Positions 23,901-35,810 of a DNA stretch of 64,000 bases are shown one piece after another. The translations under genes were made by a program, and so were the position numbers. How positions within the stretch are numbered: the first letter of the stretch is position 1; the number at the start of each line of letters is the position of its first letter. Source of the stretch: Echinarachnius parma (Eukaryota > Echinodermata > Echinoidea > Clypeasteroida > Echinarachniidae); assembly GCA_037951105.1 (NCBI GenBank), contig JBAMJV010003800.1:70001-134000 (forward strand), given 5' to 3'. The notes beneath the pieces were generated by a model. The model had not been told where the DNA came from. It searched no databases and worked only from the letters and a program-made list of their open reading frames with translations.

Positions 23901-26900
23901 TTTTATATCAGACATCTTGTTGAATCAGGGCTTGAAAATAATAAAATACACAAAACCTGAACCTGTGTATAAATAGTCTCACTATATCGGGTACGTTGCT
24001 ATAAGCAGTGCTCGAAATTAACTTTTTTTGCTGGTGGCCCGGTCGGGCCAGTAAAATTAGTATTCTTCCAAATTTGGTGGCCAGGAACCAAAATCTACTG
24101 GCCCGAAAAAAATAAGGAAAAACAAAAGTAAAATTAATACAATAACCATATTGATAGTTTCAGGGTACTAGGCAATACTTTTTATTTTTCATTCCCCTTT
24201 GTTTCATTGTAAGATCATTAAATAAGCATGAATTAGGATGAATGTGTGTGTGTGTCATGTCTTTTTATTTATTGTCTTCATCAAAAAAATCACCGCGATT
24301 GAATACAAACGAGTGACAATTACACTTCCAGTCATACATAGCCAGGGTCTAGGTGACAAAACAAAAATGGTAGATAAGGAGAAAATTCAATTTGACCTCA
24401 AAATTCTGTGCAGTGTTGTCTGAACACCTTAGACTGTAAATGACATATTTGGATTCTTCGTAAACAGTATTGCAGACAAGTGAGACAACTCACAACACAC
24501 TGTTCAAACATGATGTTGAATTTATGGGATTTTTTTAGACACCCTGTATTTTTTTTAAGACACTGTGTAGTGCTGTTGGAATGCTTATACCACTGGTCTA
24601 GCATTCATCAACATATACATTTTCTCATGTTAAAAATTAGTGGTTAGTACAAAAATTGCACATTTATTGCTAGTTGTACATTGAGTATATGAATATTTAT
24701 GATGCTTATTAGATATGCAAAATATGCAAATAACTGAAATTACTAATAACGATTTTAAATATGAAAATTTTGTTTACAACTGGTTAGAAAATGAGTACGG
24801 CTGCTCAAGAATGTATGAATATTCATTAGCAGCAGTATTACTTGCTCAATTAACTTGCAACTTTTTAACTAACCAATATTTTGTATGTGAGAAAAGGGTA
24901 TAATTTGCTGAATGCTACATTTAAAAGTCATGCCCTAGACAGGACTAAACATGACTACTGGGTATCTGCAAAAAAAAAGAATAATAAATTATTTTTTTTT
25001 AGTGGCCCCGGGCCATCGGGCCTATGCTAATTTCGAGCATTGGAAGTATAACAAAATTTATTATAAAGAGGTTCCACTGTGCAGCATGAATAGGGAATAT
25101 CAGAACTATGTTTTTCCTACTGCTTATCAAATCCATATTGAAGGATCTTGTTATATCAGATTTATTATTAGAGTGTGAAACTACCCACAAAAAGAGTAAA
25201 ATCCAAGAATACTAAACGAACCGTCATGATTGTGCCACAGGCCGTAAGGTTGGTAGTGAGGCGAATGATGTCCATCAACCCGTCGTTCCGCGTATCCACG
25301 CCCCAGCAGTCCCGGTTTTCGGCGTCGGGGTCATTGGCAAATCGGGAGTGCTCCCCTTGCACGTCATCGCTAAGCAGTGACTTTGGGATATCAACAATCA
25401 TCTGCGTGTCCGTGCATGTAAGGATGATGCCCTCCGAGTCCGGGTCTGTGACAAAGACAAAAGAAAAATAATTATTATAGTTTTTGTTCTTTACCAGGCA
25501 TAAATAAAGAAATCTAGACTAGTAAAAATTAATTACTGGTATAGAATATAATACTGCCAACCTTGAAAATTTAACCCATTCCCTTCGAGATTCTAACATT
25601 CCCATAGACTTTGTACATACTCCACCTGGTTCCCGTAAGCAACGGGTTAATAATGTAAATAAAATAAACAAATATTGATAATAATGATCAAAATACAAAT
25701 TTGTTAAATGTTTGCCAATCCTCACAATCAAAATACAACAATGTTGATATAATAATTTGACATTTATATGGAAGAAAATTCTTTATTAGTTTTATTACAG
25801 GTTTTTAATTCCCCTTCAGTGATTTTAAACTGTTCCCCAGAGGGACCTGCATTTAATATTATAATAACCTCACCCATAGAATACACACATACATTCAATC
25901 CAGCACTTATTGTGCACTCTCTCCACCCCTGGGGAACATTCTAGCATGTGCTTCATTAACATGCCCTCATGCTTTACATGCATATACATGTACCCTCAAT
26001 TTGACAGAGTACCCATTTATACACCTGGGTGGAGAACAGGTGGATTAAGTGCCTTGCTTAAGCCTAGGGCTCAAGTGCCATGGGCATCAATAGGTTTTCA
26101 AACTCGGCTCCTGTGGTTTGAATTAGTCAAGCACTTTAATATCCGATCGTGCCACAACACCTCCATGTATACTATGTCATACACACTGTACATACCTGGT
26201 CCTTCGGAAGGATACGGCTGGGAAGTTGTGTGGACCGTATAGCTGGGCACAGTTTGAGCTATTAATAAAGGTGTAAAAATATTAATAATTTTTGCAATTT
26301 GATACATCAAAGTGAATTGTTAAACAGTAATCAGGAATCAATGAAATCGCCATTCTAACAGAAGGTGTATTTTTCCACAACACGTCATTTATAAAGAGAG
26401 CTAGACTAGGGCTTGAAATGGTCTGTAACTCATGGATAGTAAGTGGCTATTTTTTGAAGTCTCATTGTTATGCTCAAAATAGCTTTCTATCAGCGATTAT
26501 GATACAGAACTATAATTACATGTAAGCAGTAAAAGGGAAGCCAAAACGCTGGCATTTATGCTTACTGTTTGTCTCTGATAAGTGAATAAGTCCTGTCACT
26601 TCTAGTCATATATTTCCTCTTGGGTATCAATGATAATGGCAATAAAGCAATGTTTTTGAAACCACTATCATCTGTTTTGATTGCCCACTGGAGTCTAGCT
26701 GCCATGTTTTCCAACTGTACCACATAAGACGTCATTTGATTGACACTAACAAAAGCGGGATACGTAACTACCGACATAGCAGCAGATTCAACATCAGCGG
26801 TTTTAACATAACCCACTTTTTTTAGTGCGCACGCTCGGATGTGCTCAGAAGACGTTTCATGGGGTACCTTAAAAAAACATGGCAGCCATGCCATGATAGT

Positions 26901-27390
26901 GGTCAGTCAGAACAGTTGATAGTGGTTTTAAAAACATGCATTATTTCCATCATTAGTGATAACCAAAATGGCTTGATAGGGAACGATGAGATTTCGATGA
27001 GATTTTGATGATAAATAATCATATATAGAGGGTAGGCCTATAAACGGGTATGTTCGGAGAATATTAACACAAATAAAAGAAGGACTGATGTATAAAATGC
27101 TTCCTTAAAAATAATATTGAACAAAACGTCAGAGTCGTACGTCCATGATTTCTGTTATCAAAATATTGGCATTTAACCAGTTCAGATCTGAATACTGTAT
27201 ATAATTTAACTTTATCCCCAATTGATAATGAAGATTATTTTACAATAATTGATCGGACGATTGTTACGTATTAAAAGATGGTTTTAAGAGCATAAAATTA
27301 TAACAACTTACCCAGTAAAGACAAAAGGAGCACGAAGAACATCGCTGGAAATTTGGACAAGGATCCAAGATACAAACTGTTCCACCCCAT
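20746..27390 (-). CDS. ZP-domain transmembrane protein, seven exons, complete
   Basis: Joined exons (minus): 27390-27312, 26258-26196, 25445-25222, 23798-23401, 22986-22887, 22340-22118, 20924-20746. They total 1266 nt, giving 421 residues plus stop, with every GT/AG junction and phase consistent. Seen: signal peptide about 1-27 with a hydrophobic core and likely cleavage after A27; ZP-N cysteines C58, C94, C117 and C156 with the CGT and VSCRY signatures; ZP-C with cysteines in SIRSC, ENGC, VHCNVLVC, SLC and TDC; a dibasic furin-like site R320-Q-R-R323; transmembrane helix about 376-398; a short 23-residue tail. Possible N-glycosylation at NLT113, NRT159 and NLT264. Known for the family: secreted or membrane-anchored proteins that polymerise into extracellular matrices after cleavage at the furin site releases the C-terminal propeptide. 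No EGF or other N-terminal module is present, so it is a minimal ZP protein. Its specific role (egg coat, cuticle, gut or other matrix) cannot be told. Confidence 0.92.
21048..21213. mobile_element. MITE with pogo-like ACAGTGGAACCTC ends
   Basis: Right end GAGGTTCCACTGT, left end a diverged complement (GTGGGACCTCTTTATA). In the last intron of the ZP gene. A roughly 128-bp relative is at 5518-5645. Confidence 0.6.
21683..22058. repeat. 33-bp minisatellite in the last ZP intron
   Basis: About 11 tandem copies of a 33-bp unit (plus-strand core GGTGTCCAACGTGTGTCCTC) with a few substitutions per copy. The unit is 11 codons with no stop in several frames, so long overlapping open frames exist on both strands here. 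On the minus strand the frame continuous with exon 6 reads TEDTRWTPYYS repeats. Confidence 0.95.
22118..22340 (-). CDS. ZP gene exon 6 (ZP-C end, furin-like site)
   Basis: 223 nt, phase 0 to 1. Starts VYVHCNVLVCDARD, the classic ZP-C signature, then SLCNTDC, and then RQRR at residues 320-323, a proprotein-convertase type site. The remaining residues form the external hydrophobic-patch region before the membrane anchor. Donor GTAAGT; the frame stays open past it into the intron (see findings). Confidence 0.9.
22887..22986 (-). CDS. ZP gene exon 5 (ZP-C core)
   Basis: 100 nt, phase 2 to 0. Encodes GCSVDTAKVNLTHL and ends MHAFRFIGEGDY, the usual ZP-C segment just before the VYVHC strand. Acceptor ATACAG, donor GTGAGT. 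Confidence 0.88.
23401..23798 (-). CDS. ZP gene exon 4 (end of ZP-N, linker, start of ZP-C)
   Basis: 398 nt, phase 0 to 2. Completes ZP-N with YTNRVID and IPVSCRY (C156), then enters ZP-C with a beta-strand-rich stretch (LHLAASVLSLDGTIDLSIRSC). Acceptor TTTGCAG, donor GTAAGT. Confidence 0.9.
23853..25080. mobile_element. Pogo-like MITE with a second element inserted
   Basis: Outer ends ACAGTGAAACCTTGTTATA and TTATAAAGAGGTTCCACTGT. An inner element (about 24008-25042) has ends TGCTCGAAATTA and TAATTTCGAGCA with GGCCCGG blocks inside them. All within ZP intron 3. Confidence 0.65.
25222..25445 (-). CDS. ZP gene exon 3 (ZP-N first half)
   Basis: 224 nt, phase 1 to 0. Opens DPDSEGIILTCTDTQM and closes with TTNLTACGTIMT. 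It contains ZP-N cysteines 58, 94 and 117 and the CGT motif that precedes the E/F strands. Acceptor CACAG, donor GTTCGT (weaker than the others, but the only one keeping frame with exon 4). Confidence 0.88.
25571..25650. mobile_element. 80-bp TTAA-ended palindromic MITE
   Basis: TTAACCCATTCCCT ... AACGGGTTAA. A same-length relative in reverse orientation is at 38848-38927, with remnants near 54668 and 59061. Confidence 0.65.
26196..26258 (-). CDS. ZP gene exon 2 (spacer)
   Basis: 63 nt, phase 1 in and out, between an AATAG acceptor and a GTATGT donor. It encodes a short Ser/Thr/Pro-rich linker (starting QTVPSYTVHTTSQ) between the signal peptide and the ZP module, probably O-glycosylated. Confidence 0.8.
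26260..27300. other. ZP intron 1, no further gene assigned
   Basis: Contains a 110-codon open frame (26562-26894, minus) with no splice or domain support; otherwise AT-rich intron. Confidence 0.4.
27312..27390 (-). CDS. ZP gene exon 1 (start codon, signal peptide)
   Basis: Begins with ATG at 27390 and reads MGWNSLYLG... through the hydrophobic run MFFVLLLSLL, ending one nucleotide into codon 27 at a perfect GTAAGT donor. An in-frame TAG lies eight codons upstream, so this ATG fixes the start. Confidence 0.9.
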
Positions 27391-27472
27391 CTCAGCTGCC
27401 TGAAGTTCCTAATTGGTTTGACGCTGTGAAGAAAATGGTCGAGAGAAATGATTTACCAGAGGTTTGGACTAA

Positions 27473-27481
27473 CTTTATATA
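27473..27481 (-). promoter_or_regulatory. TATA box of the ZP gene
   Basis: TATATAAAG on the minus strand, about 85 bp upstream of the ATG at 27390. Transcription would be expected to start near 27450, giving a 5' UTR of roughly 60 nt. The position fits a TATA-driven, tissue-regulated gene; the TSS itself is not visible. Confidence 0.6.
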
Positions 27482-28099
27482 ATGTGCGAGATGCCCCAAA
27501 ACGACCAAGTTTGCGATTAAACCGCGATTAAACTCTGAATTTCTTTGGAATAGATAAGAAGGGGTATTCCCATTTGAGAACCGTCTTGACTGGATATAAT
27601 TAATTGTGACGTAATTATTTGCATTTACGTCTCAAGATCCCTTTATCTTCAATTATAACCTTCCGGATACAAACTTAATAAATACATTTATTTATCAGTT
27701 TGGTATTGATGAAGGGTAACTTTGGCAAGTACTAGCTGTATCCTTCATTGTAACATTACTAAAGTAATCAATTTGCTCTGATTAATACATGTATATGGAT
27801 GGAAGTAAGTTTTAGACCTGAAACGATTTATTTGGTGCTCATGTGTTGTTTGTGACACAAAGTAGTGCTTACTCTATTTCATTAGCAATCAAATTGTCCT
27901 CAATTGGTTTGGAATAGATACAAAAAGGTAAATCCATACAAAAGGGGAACAATCATTCATCTCTCCTAGCTGATGTAATTCATCACCGTGACTCGGTCTG
28001 TACAGGGTTACATTTGGCCAAAAATAGTTAGTACATTTAGGATGGGGGAAATGTAGTTACATTTTAGAATACGTGAGTATTATTATTATAATTACGCAG

Positions 28100-28210
28100 T
28101 GCGCAATGCACGGGCGTAGATCCGGGAAGGGGGGGGGGGGGTATATGCCCCCACTTTTTTTGTGCGGGGGGGATGGCATGTACAAACATCCCCCCCAAAA
28201 AAAAAAAAAA
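28100..28210. repeat. Paired G-run/C-run palindromes
   Basis: GGGCGTAGATCCGGGAAGG, then long G and C runs facing each other and an A-run; looks like a diverged MITE terminus. Confidence 0.5.
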
Positions 28211-28638
28211 AAAATTAGTATAGACATGCATGTACAGTGTGTGCACACATACTTGTAAGCACCTGCAAACGGGGACTCTTTACTCTTTACCTGGAAAATG
28301 GGGACTCGCGAAAAACAAAGGATAGGGGGGTTCCTCATGCAGCTAATGCACATCTAGGCCAGGGGGAGGGGGGTATCCGGGTAATATCACATGAGGGCGG
28401 TATAGTAGTTTTCTTGCCGATCACGACACACGCACGATGTAAACCACACACTCCGATACACACGAAAATTTTACATTTACATTCCAATCGGGGATGAGCT
28501 TCAGAACGGCAGCAGTTCAATTAGTTACATTCTAAACGTGGACAAGCAGTACTTTCTAATTGTAATTCCAACCGCGGACGTCCGCGATTAGATGGTGTTT
28601 TGTCACATGTATGTCCCTGATTTAGGGGTGTTTACAAA

Positions 28639-28639
<1 letters not shown>

Positions 28640-28675
<36 letters not shown>

Positions 28676-28682
28676 GTGTGTG
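28640..28682. repeat. (GT)n microsatellite
   Basis: About 20 GT units with two interruptions. Confidence 0.95.
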
Positions 28683-30105
28683 GGTTCATTTGTGTTTGTA
28701 TATCGGTCTAATCATAAGGGAGATGATTTAAATCATGCTTCTTAAATTTTAGTATATCAAATTTCCTTCCAAGGTATGCACCAGATTGCATTATTTCGAG
28801 TGAAAAATTGCAAAAGCTCGATCCCTACAGTGAGAGGGGGGATACACACCCTCCCCCCTCGGGCGCTTCCAGCTCACGGGCTTGGTCGCTTTGCTTCCTC
28901 GCATCATCCCCCCCCCCCTTCTCAAAACAGATCTACGCCACTGACGCAGTGCAAATGAAATTAACATAATTAACGTCTACAAGTGTCTTGACTGGCTTTG
29001 ATATAATAGACACATGATCATGTCCATATATGGTAGCAAACAGGTTTCTAATTTACATTATATTATCTACAGTAGACTTGACTCCATTGTGCTTGGAATT
29101 AAGAAACCAATATCATACAAAATATAATACAAGAAGTAAAGAACAAACTTAAACATTAACATTTAAAACGGATGAAAGAAAATACGTAACTTCGAGTCAA
29201 TATTAAAGATAATACTGAATAAACAGAACTTTGTACAAACAAGTTGAAACACGTGTATAGCACGTTTTATCAAAACAGGATGCAATAAAATAATTACGCC
29301 ATAATTTGCATGACTTTGTATCACTAAAAGGCGAACAAGAGTTGCACGTTGTCTGCCTTTTGGGTTATTTGCATGGCTTGACTGTGACGGTTTCATTGCT
29401 GACATTGATTTTGTAAAACAATAATTGTTCGACACACAGCACATACACAAAGAGTAATATAACTCACTTAAACATATTTGTCATAACTATAATACTAAAA
29501 TGTTTACATTATGATATTTAAAGTGTATTAGTCCAGTAGGCCTACACTCAAAACGAGTTTGCAGTATGGGAAGAAACGGCACTAAAATCCAACCAAAAAA
29601 TGGTCAAGAAACAAAACTAAATGATATTAGCATTGATCTTTGACCATCAATTGTAACGGTCCTCATTTAAATAATGAGCAGTCTGATCAAAACATTACAT
29701 TATTTTGTAGACTAGTCTATCTGGATCAAAAGACATGATAATTGGCAATATTTAGTCTGTCTTGAGGATGGTGTCTTCATTACTGGAAAATGTTGAGCCA
29801 GAACGCATCTGAATACTTTTAACCCTAAAAAGACTGGGGGGGGGGGGGCTGATTTAGCCCCCTCCCCCTCTATTTTCGCGATTACTTCGCAATGCTTAAA
29901 TATTTTACGGTGCCAATTCATGACTTTTTCCCTTAAGAGTCTTGCGCATCTTTTGATACCAAAGTTGTGCACACCAGGTCAACGATCCGGGTGTTATGTA
30001 ACATTTTGCGATCGAGTGATTTTTGTTAATTCTTCCATATATAACATACACAGTTTTTAGATGCACCTTTTATGTTGAAGTTTTATACCCATCTTTTCAC
30101 ATGTA

Positions 30106-31386
30106 GGGGAGATGCTGGTGAGTTGATCCACCCCCTCTAACTTCCATTGAGAATTATACAAAAATTATCTGGTGCGCTCTTGTGTTACCCTTTAAAGGGT
30201 ACCACCACCCAAAAATAATCTTTTTATAGAAAGGTAACATCTTTAGTATTCCATTCCTTCAATAAGTTCACAAAAATATGTTTTCAGAAAAAATATATAA
30301 TTGGAAAACGCATCACCATTCTCAGCCATGCGGTCATGCGGTCTGAATGCGCAGACTATTATGCGAGCAGAGCCAGCGGCGCTCTATGCAGAGCGAACGA
30401 ATCATCCGGGATTCTATTGACGTACGCGTGAATTGCATTGGCGCACTCGCAAATGCCTGGCCCATGTGGAACCACAAGATAGCCGTGGTTCCGTAAGTGG
30501 TGGAAATTAATTGCTTTGATTATGAATTACACAACCCTTTGCAAAATGTTGGGCATCTATTTGATATCACAAAACGGTAAAAAACATATAATAATGTGTT
30601 GTCCTTTGCCTGGTGGTCCCCTTTAACATACTTGTCTTTTTAGAAATAGCAGTTTGAAGAGCTGGAGCATGATACAGGAATGGGCCCCCCAATTCTTCAA
30701 AATACAGAAAAAAGTGAATTTCCAAGTTTTAGGTTTGGCCATTTCTACTACTTACATGAAAGCAATTAGACAGGCAACTTTTCATGTATGATGTTGATCG
30801 TGTATCGTATTTTCACTTTGATGAAAGTTGATGAAGAGCTGCATGCACATTTAGAAAAATGTATTTAATTCTAAAAAAATGGCCACCTAATGGAGGGTTG
30901 AGCCATATGTTTATGGAGAGTTGAGCCATGATTGGGTGTATAGGGAAATAACACATTTTGAATCTAGCGGTCCTTAAAAAGTATTAAATCCCATCGCATG
31001 GCAAAACTGGAGCATAATTACGTTGTAATACAAGTTATTTTGTTGGTATTTTGATTCGAGAGATTCTTTTTGGTGTATTGAAAAATTGATACGATTTACT
31101 ATTTGATGTGATTCTTATATGTATGTTTCCAATGCCGTTGGAGAGTTGCACAAGTCTCCCAATGACATGGCACAAGTCTCCTCGTACCGCAGGAGAGATG
31201 AGCCATTTTACTATTCTTTTTTAATCGATAGCTGCGTTTGTACGCAATGTTCATGAATAAAACTAGCTGATGTAATAAAAGCCCAGTAGTTGTGTTTTAG
31301 TATGATACAAAAAAATCCCTCCAAACCAAGAATTATATGGAAATATTGCTCATAAAAAAAATGGCTCAACTCACCCGCATCTCCCC
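30106..31386. mobile_element. TA-flanked TIR element, nested
   Basis: Ends GGGGAGATGCTGGTGAGTTG and CAACTCACCCGCATCTCCCC; TA at 30104-30105 and 31387-31388 (Tc1/mariner-type target). No transposase frame. Confidence 0.85.
30196..30622. mobile_element. TTAA-flanked family-2 element, innermost insertion
   Basis: TTAA at 30192-30195 and 30623-30626, ends AGGGTACCACCA and TGGTGGTCCCCT. Shares long segments with 18340-18545 and the ends of 9593-10770. Confidence 0.8.
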
Positions 31387-32057
31387 TACTGTTAGTATTC
31401 CCATTTGGCATGGTGAATAAAACTTATTACATTCTCATTTGCATAAAACAATACAATATATAAAGAATAAAACAAAGAAAAACAACGAAAAAAATAAAAA
31501 CAAAGAAAACTGTAAAACTAAATCAATTTTCATGATTATCCTGTTGTTTTATCAGAGATTGTGTAAATTTATATAATCTTAGCATGTATTTTGTACCAGG
31601 AACAGTTTTGTTTCATAAGAATCACCATATATAAAGAAAAATACAAAAAATACAAAAAAAGACAATTTTTGCATAATTAATTACTGTAGCTCTTATTAGC
31701 ATATTCTAATTTTAAAAAAAATTTAACTATGCAATATTGTATAAGCTCATGGACATCTATCACCATTCCAAATTTGGAGTCGATCAAAGTTTTGGTTGCC
31801 GAGGAAAATACAAAAAATACAAAAAATACAAAAAAATACAATTTTCGCATAATTAATTAGCTCTAATTAGCATATTCTAAAAAAAAAAAAATTAACTATA
31901 AAATATTGTAGATCTCATGGACGTCTATCACCATGCCAAATTTTGGAGTTTCGGTTGCCGAGATCTTAGGGGGGGGGGGGGCCTTTTAGCCCCCCCCCCC
32001 CCCCCCTCCCAGTTTTTTAAAGGTTCAAAATAACCCAGTCTTTTTAGGGTTAACTAG

Positions 32058-32530
32058 AACATCATCTAGATCTATCAGTTATACTTGCTTACTTTCTTAC
32101 TTAAGCCGTCCACACCATCGCTGGGATGTGCGATGGCTTCTGCTTCACGACTGCTTGCCACGCCTTTGATATTCTGTCAGTCTTTTGGCCTTGGCCAGAG
32201 AGTCAAGGTGTCTGTTGTTGCAAGTCTGCCTAATTGATACAGTCAATCCATCTCTTTGCTGGTCTTCCCCTTTTGACGTTTACCATGTACATTTCCATTT
32301 AGTAGAATGTGGGGGTATCTTTTGAGGGAAAATTCTGTTGATACATGTTTTATGTCCAAAATGATCTAAGTCTTTTTGTGGCATCTCTGTCGTTGATGGT
32401 TTCTTCCATGTTCAGTTGTGTGTGTATGTCTGGTCATGCCCATGATCTGCCTGAGGCATGTCATCTCAAAGGTATGAAGTCTTTTTTTCATCAATCTTCT
32501 TCAATGTCCATGTTTCCGCACCATATATCA
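32058..32530 (-). pseudogene. LINE ORF2 C-terminal remnant (reverse transcriptase element)
   Basis: Minus strand reads YGAETWTLKKIDEKK, then with frame breaks CLRQIMG-like and fGH-like motifs and a Lys/Arg-rich end. This is the usual region after the RT domain of endonuclease-type LINEs. Broken by several stops and shifts. Confidence 0.75.
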
Positions 32531-32938
32531 GTTATACAAGTATCACAAAAGAAATTATTACAAATTTAAACAAATTGTTATCAAAGGAGATGGAAAGTGA
32601 GAGGAATGTCATGATTACATGTTACTTATATTACTACATGCATCATTTAGTAAGATAGTCATTTCAAAACCAATATCATATGACATTCATTTAACATGGA
32701 ATTTTCACACATCATTCAGTGGACATATCAGATCACAGAACTACAGAAATGTTATCACGATCAGTTTTGTACAAGCCAGAAACTTACTAGATCCCTTAAT
32801 TGTTTAAAGATGGTGTCTGTTTTTACAGGCATTTTCAAGCACAGTCATTCCATAAACCACTAGGATACTATTTACTTCAAGTTGGTGAAATTTTACAGTT
32901 CGCAGTAATACAGAATTCAAATGATTAAAGGGAAAGTT

Positions 32939-33490
32939 CAGTTTTGGTATTGAGGGTGCTTCAAGAAATAATTTTTTGTGAGATAATGAAAAACTGAGTG
33001 TAAAATTTGAAAGAGCACACAATTTTAATGACAGAATCAACTTTATTTGATCAAAATCGGTTCAGAAACGGCTGAAATATCCATAAGAATATCAAACTGG
33101 AATAAATGTGGGGGCGGACCAACTTTTATTCAAAAAGTTAAAAAAATATTTACACATTTTTGAAAACCTGCCAAAATGGTTTTAAAATTGATTTTGATGA
33201 TCTCTTTATTGAATACTTATTTCAACCAAACATCACATTCACATTTGTTGATTTAAAAAATTGTTGAGACTAGGTGTCTGGAGGGCGCCCTCTTGTGTTA
33301 ATGGCTGCTTGTTGAATGAAAACAGCCCTGCAACTTAACCGTGTATATGTTTTAACTAGCATCATTGAACTATAACTGTACAGTTAGTTTTTAATAATAA
33401 TTTGCAAGTTTTAATTTTGGAATCCTATTTTCTTTGCCCTCTTTTAATCACAATTACTAAACTTCTGTTAGACCAAAATGTACTATTCCT
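32939..33490. mobile_element. TTAA-flanked MITE, AGGGAAAGT ends
   Basis: Left AGGGAAAGTTCAGTTTTGGT, right GACCAAAATGTACTATTCCT, TTAA at both borders. Confidence 0.55.
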
Positions 33491-33494
33491 TTAA

Positions 33495-34100
33495 ACAAAA
33501 ATCGTCTGTAGTCTAACTCTCAGGCTCATTTCCTTTCTATTCTGAATCTTAGTATCATTATTTTTTTCATATTCTGTTAGCAAGTTAAAAGACAAAACAC
33601 CAAAATCTAAATGAATTACTTTGATTGTGCTCTACCAGTATATATTTAATATATGGTTTGTGAATATAAAGTACAAATACAAAATACAATTTTAAAGGGT
33701 CTACAAATGCTAGACTAATTAAACGGTCACAGCGACTGTTTATTACTACAAGCTCTAAAATCAATAAAATTCCAAACACAATTTTCAAGACTAGCTCTAG
33801 CTCGTAAATGGTATTTTCTTTCACATTTAAGACAATAATCTCGCAACTTTTGAATATTTGCTTGCAAAAGGTGGACACTTAGTTCACTTGCTAGTTAAAT
33901 ATTTAAGAATAACAGAAACTTGGTACAACATACATTTCGGTCACAAAATAAACAGATAATTATTTATTTGTCTTCAATAAATTTTTTCCAAACTCTTGAA
34001 TACCGATACGCTGTATAATAAAAAGCATATATTAAGTCCAAAATAACTTTCCATTTGACTTTTATGGCCTTTGAATCTCTAAGACTTGAAACAACATCCC
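33495..34100. other. Stretch without recognised gene
   Basis: AT-rich intergenic sequence; a 97-codon open frame on the minus strand has no support. Confidence 0.4.
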
Positions 34101-34104
34101 TTAA

Positions 34105-34901
34105 GGCCCGGTCACATCTGACCGGATTGTGAAAATGTATGACAAACGAACAGCAAAATTGTCAATCCGTTCGTCTCCGTTTGTATACGTTTCTTGTCCG
34201 TTTCTAGTTCGGTGAATACGTTCCTTGTACGGCGATGTCTGTTCTATCCGTTTGAAAGTAGTCGTCCGCTGGTCGTACGTTTGTTGTACGTTGTGCATCC
34301 GTTTTGTTCGGTACTCGTACATTTCTCGGCCTGTACTTGTCAGTTCGTATCCGTTGATGTCCGTTGACGGATACGAACTGACAAGAAACGTACGAGTACC
34401 GAACAAAACGGATGCACAGCGCACAACAAACGTACGACCAACGGACGACTGTATTCGGTGGTGTCCGTTTCAAGTTTTGTGCATGCACAAAACTTTCAAA
34501 CGGATAGAACAGACATCGCCGTACAAGGAACGTATTCACCGAACTAGAAATGGACAATAAACGTATACAAACGGAGACGAACGGATTGACAATTTTGCTG
34601 TCATACGTTTTCACAATCCGGTCAGATATGACCAGGCTAAAAAATACGTTCGAAGTACGTTTTGTCCGTTTCTTATGCGTTCCACATTCGTTTTGACCGG
34701 TTCGTGTACGTTACGCGTACGGTGTTGTCCGTTACTCATACGGTGATGTCTGGTAATCGTGCGTTTTTGTACGTTAAATCCGTTTTATATCCGTTCTTCG
34801 AGCAACAATGGAGATTAAGTTCGTCACCGAATGATTTTATTTCGCATATTTTCTATACGTTTGGCATACGTTTACGCAATCCGGTCAGATGTGACCAGGC
34901 C
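34105..34901. mobile_element. Long palindromic MITE
   Basis: Ends GGTCACATCTGACCGGATTG and CAATCCGGTCAGATGTGACC. Positions about 34105-34350 and 34370-34638 form a near-perfect inverted repeat of about 250 bp each; a third, diverged end follows. Open frames on both strands here are products of the palindrome. Confidence 0.85.
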
Positions 34902-35029
34902 ATTATTGACAAGTCATATTCAACTTTGCTTGCTACATGTATGTTGTCAAACTTTTAATTAAACTAATCCCTTTTTCTCACACGGATAGTCATTTCCATG
35001 GACAGCCAAATAACAGTAGAGGGAAAGTT

Positions 35030-35550
35030 ACCGCAAACATCCATATTGACCAAACTAATTGATCAGTTTTGTTGAATAAGTATACAAAAAGGCTTGTGTG
35101 GTAAAATCCACACCTTAGTATTACTGAAAAAGAGCAAAGAAAATGGGATTCCTTAGTATTGTTAAATGCAGAAATATCGGAGGAAATCTAATGCAGCGCC
35201 AGTGAAATTTGGCCTACTAAATCCACCACCCGTTCGCACCTGTCGTGTCCGCGCTGCTAGCGCTGGGCTGGAGATAACGGCAGGCCTGCAAACTGTAAGC
35301 TAGCATAGTTTTTTTGCACGTAGCATATAAGTGGTTCCGCCCATGGTTAAATTGAACTTTGTCAACATTTGTTTTTATTTTGGAACCAATAAATGCTAAA
35401 TTAGTACATTTCAAAGCAGTTTTTGTCCAAATCTTTACATTAACATCTAAGTTATGATATATTGTTTCACGTGGTAGGTGATGAAAGCATATTTTTTTAA
35501 TTTTTTGTGTGTGGGGCGTTTCCCAGTATTTGGCTTTAAAAGGGACCACA
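35030..35550. repeat. Dispersed repeat, relative of 62240-62690
   Basis: Shared GGCTTGTGTGGTAAAATC, AATCCACC and GCTAGCGCTGGG segments in the same order. Just downstream of the fusion gene stop. Confidence 0.65.
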
Positions 35551-35810
35551 ACCCAAAGAAAATAATAATAATCATTTATATATGGGCTACAAGGAAAAAA
35601 AATGAAGTTACCTTTAAAGCATAGTGTAGAGAATCAGTTAAGTTCATAATTTATGAGATGCCATCAATTGCAAAATACTTATAACTAACTCGTTTCCTTC
35701 TGGTGATTGTATAATTTCAACAGTCGAGAGTTCTTAAATAGTTCACACCGTTCCCATCGACAATGGATTCACTCTCTCGGGTCCCGTTTACTACACACGC
35801 GACATCAACA

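Larger units (their letters stand above)
29823..32049. mobile_element. TTAA-flanked MITE, family 1, copy 2 (contains nested insertions)
   Basis: TTAA at 29819-29822 and 32050-32053. Ends CCCTAAAAAGACTGGGG and CCCAGTCTTTTTAGGG. A TA-flanked element (30106-31386) sits inside, and a TTAA family-2 element (30196-30622) sits inside that. Confidence 0.85.

Noticed and set aside
26562-26894. 110-codon minus-strand frame in ZP intron 1
   Set aside because: No recognised domain, no matching splice sites to neighbouring exons, and phase does not fit between exons 1 and 2.
34101-34614. Open frames of 107, 136 and 111 codons on both strands
   Set aside because: Products of the long palindromic MITE; the translations mirror each other.
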